A stretch of 64,000 nucleotides of DNA, from the NCBI RefSeq assembly GCF_910596095.1, contig NC_056544.1, forward strand, positions 10,587,155 to 10,651,154. The letters run 5' to 3'. The notes beneath the pieces are model-generated. The model saw only the letters and a list, made by a program, of their open reading frames with translations, ran no database searches and was not told where the DNA came from. The position numbers were made by a program, and so were the translations under genes. The stretch is from Thunnus maccoyii (taxonomy: Eukaryota > Chordata > Actinopteri > Scombriformes > Scombridae). Shown here in pieces: positions 63,991 through 64,000 of this stretch; the stretch's first letter is position 1, and each line of letters begins with the position of its first letter.

Positions 63991-64000
63991 GTGTGTGACA

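Overview
This is vertebrate nuclear DNA, almost certainly from a ray-finned (teleost) fish and probably a percomorph. Genes are split into short exons with GT/AG introns, the proteins are closest to vertebrate families, and the spaces between them hold short teleost-style repeats (hAT and TTAA MITEs, a tRNA-derived SINE, CA and GACA microsatellites). I see no bacterial, phage or CRISPR features.

Layout, left to right. (1) 664-8160, +: the 3' 19 exons of pkn2 (protein kinase N2: end of HR1b, HR1c, C2-like, AGC kinase, C-tail). (2) 10589-18808, -: complete gtf2b (TFIIB, 7 coding exons, 318 aa), tail-to-tail with pkn2. (3) 18869-28631: gene-poor, with an hAT MITE, one unexplained exon-like ORF (23698-23874) and a CpG-richer stretch that looks like the 5' end of the next gene. 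(4) 28632-31178, +: lrrc8d (VRAC volume-regulated anion channel subunit D), coding sequence in one exon. (5) 31179-37139: 3' UTR, AT-rich DNA and a 75-bp inverted-repeat pair 1.5 kb apart. (6) 37140-43965, +: a znf326-like gene (11 coding exons, two AKAP95-type zinc fingers). (7) 45181-54692, -: znf644 (5 coding exons, about 1171 aa), tail-to-tail with znf326. (8) 60477-63990, +: the 5' eight coding exons of hfm1 (meiotic Ski2-like DNA helicase), head-to-head with znf644 and running off the right edge.

The gene order pkn2-gtf2b-lrrc8d-znf326-znf644-hfm1 matches what I recall of human 1p22, less KYAT3, the GBP cluster, LRRC8B/C and BARHL2. It is conserved vertebrate synteny, not a functional operon; the genes work in unrelated processes (cytoskeletal signalling, basal transcription, anion/osmolyte transport, mRNA elongation/splicing, H3K9 methylation, meiotic crossover).

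I did not find a new multi-gene system. The points most worth a second look are a perfect palindromic estrogen-response element inside a dispersed repeat in a pkn2 intron, Tyr instead of Phe at the LRRC8D pore-constriction position, an extra degenerate zinc-finger exon in znf644, a possible GC-AG intron in hfm1, the orphan exon at 23.7 kb, and the inverted-repeat pair abutting the znf326 start. Exon boundaries were read by eye from splice consensus, frame continuity and recalled human orthologues; no alignment was run.
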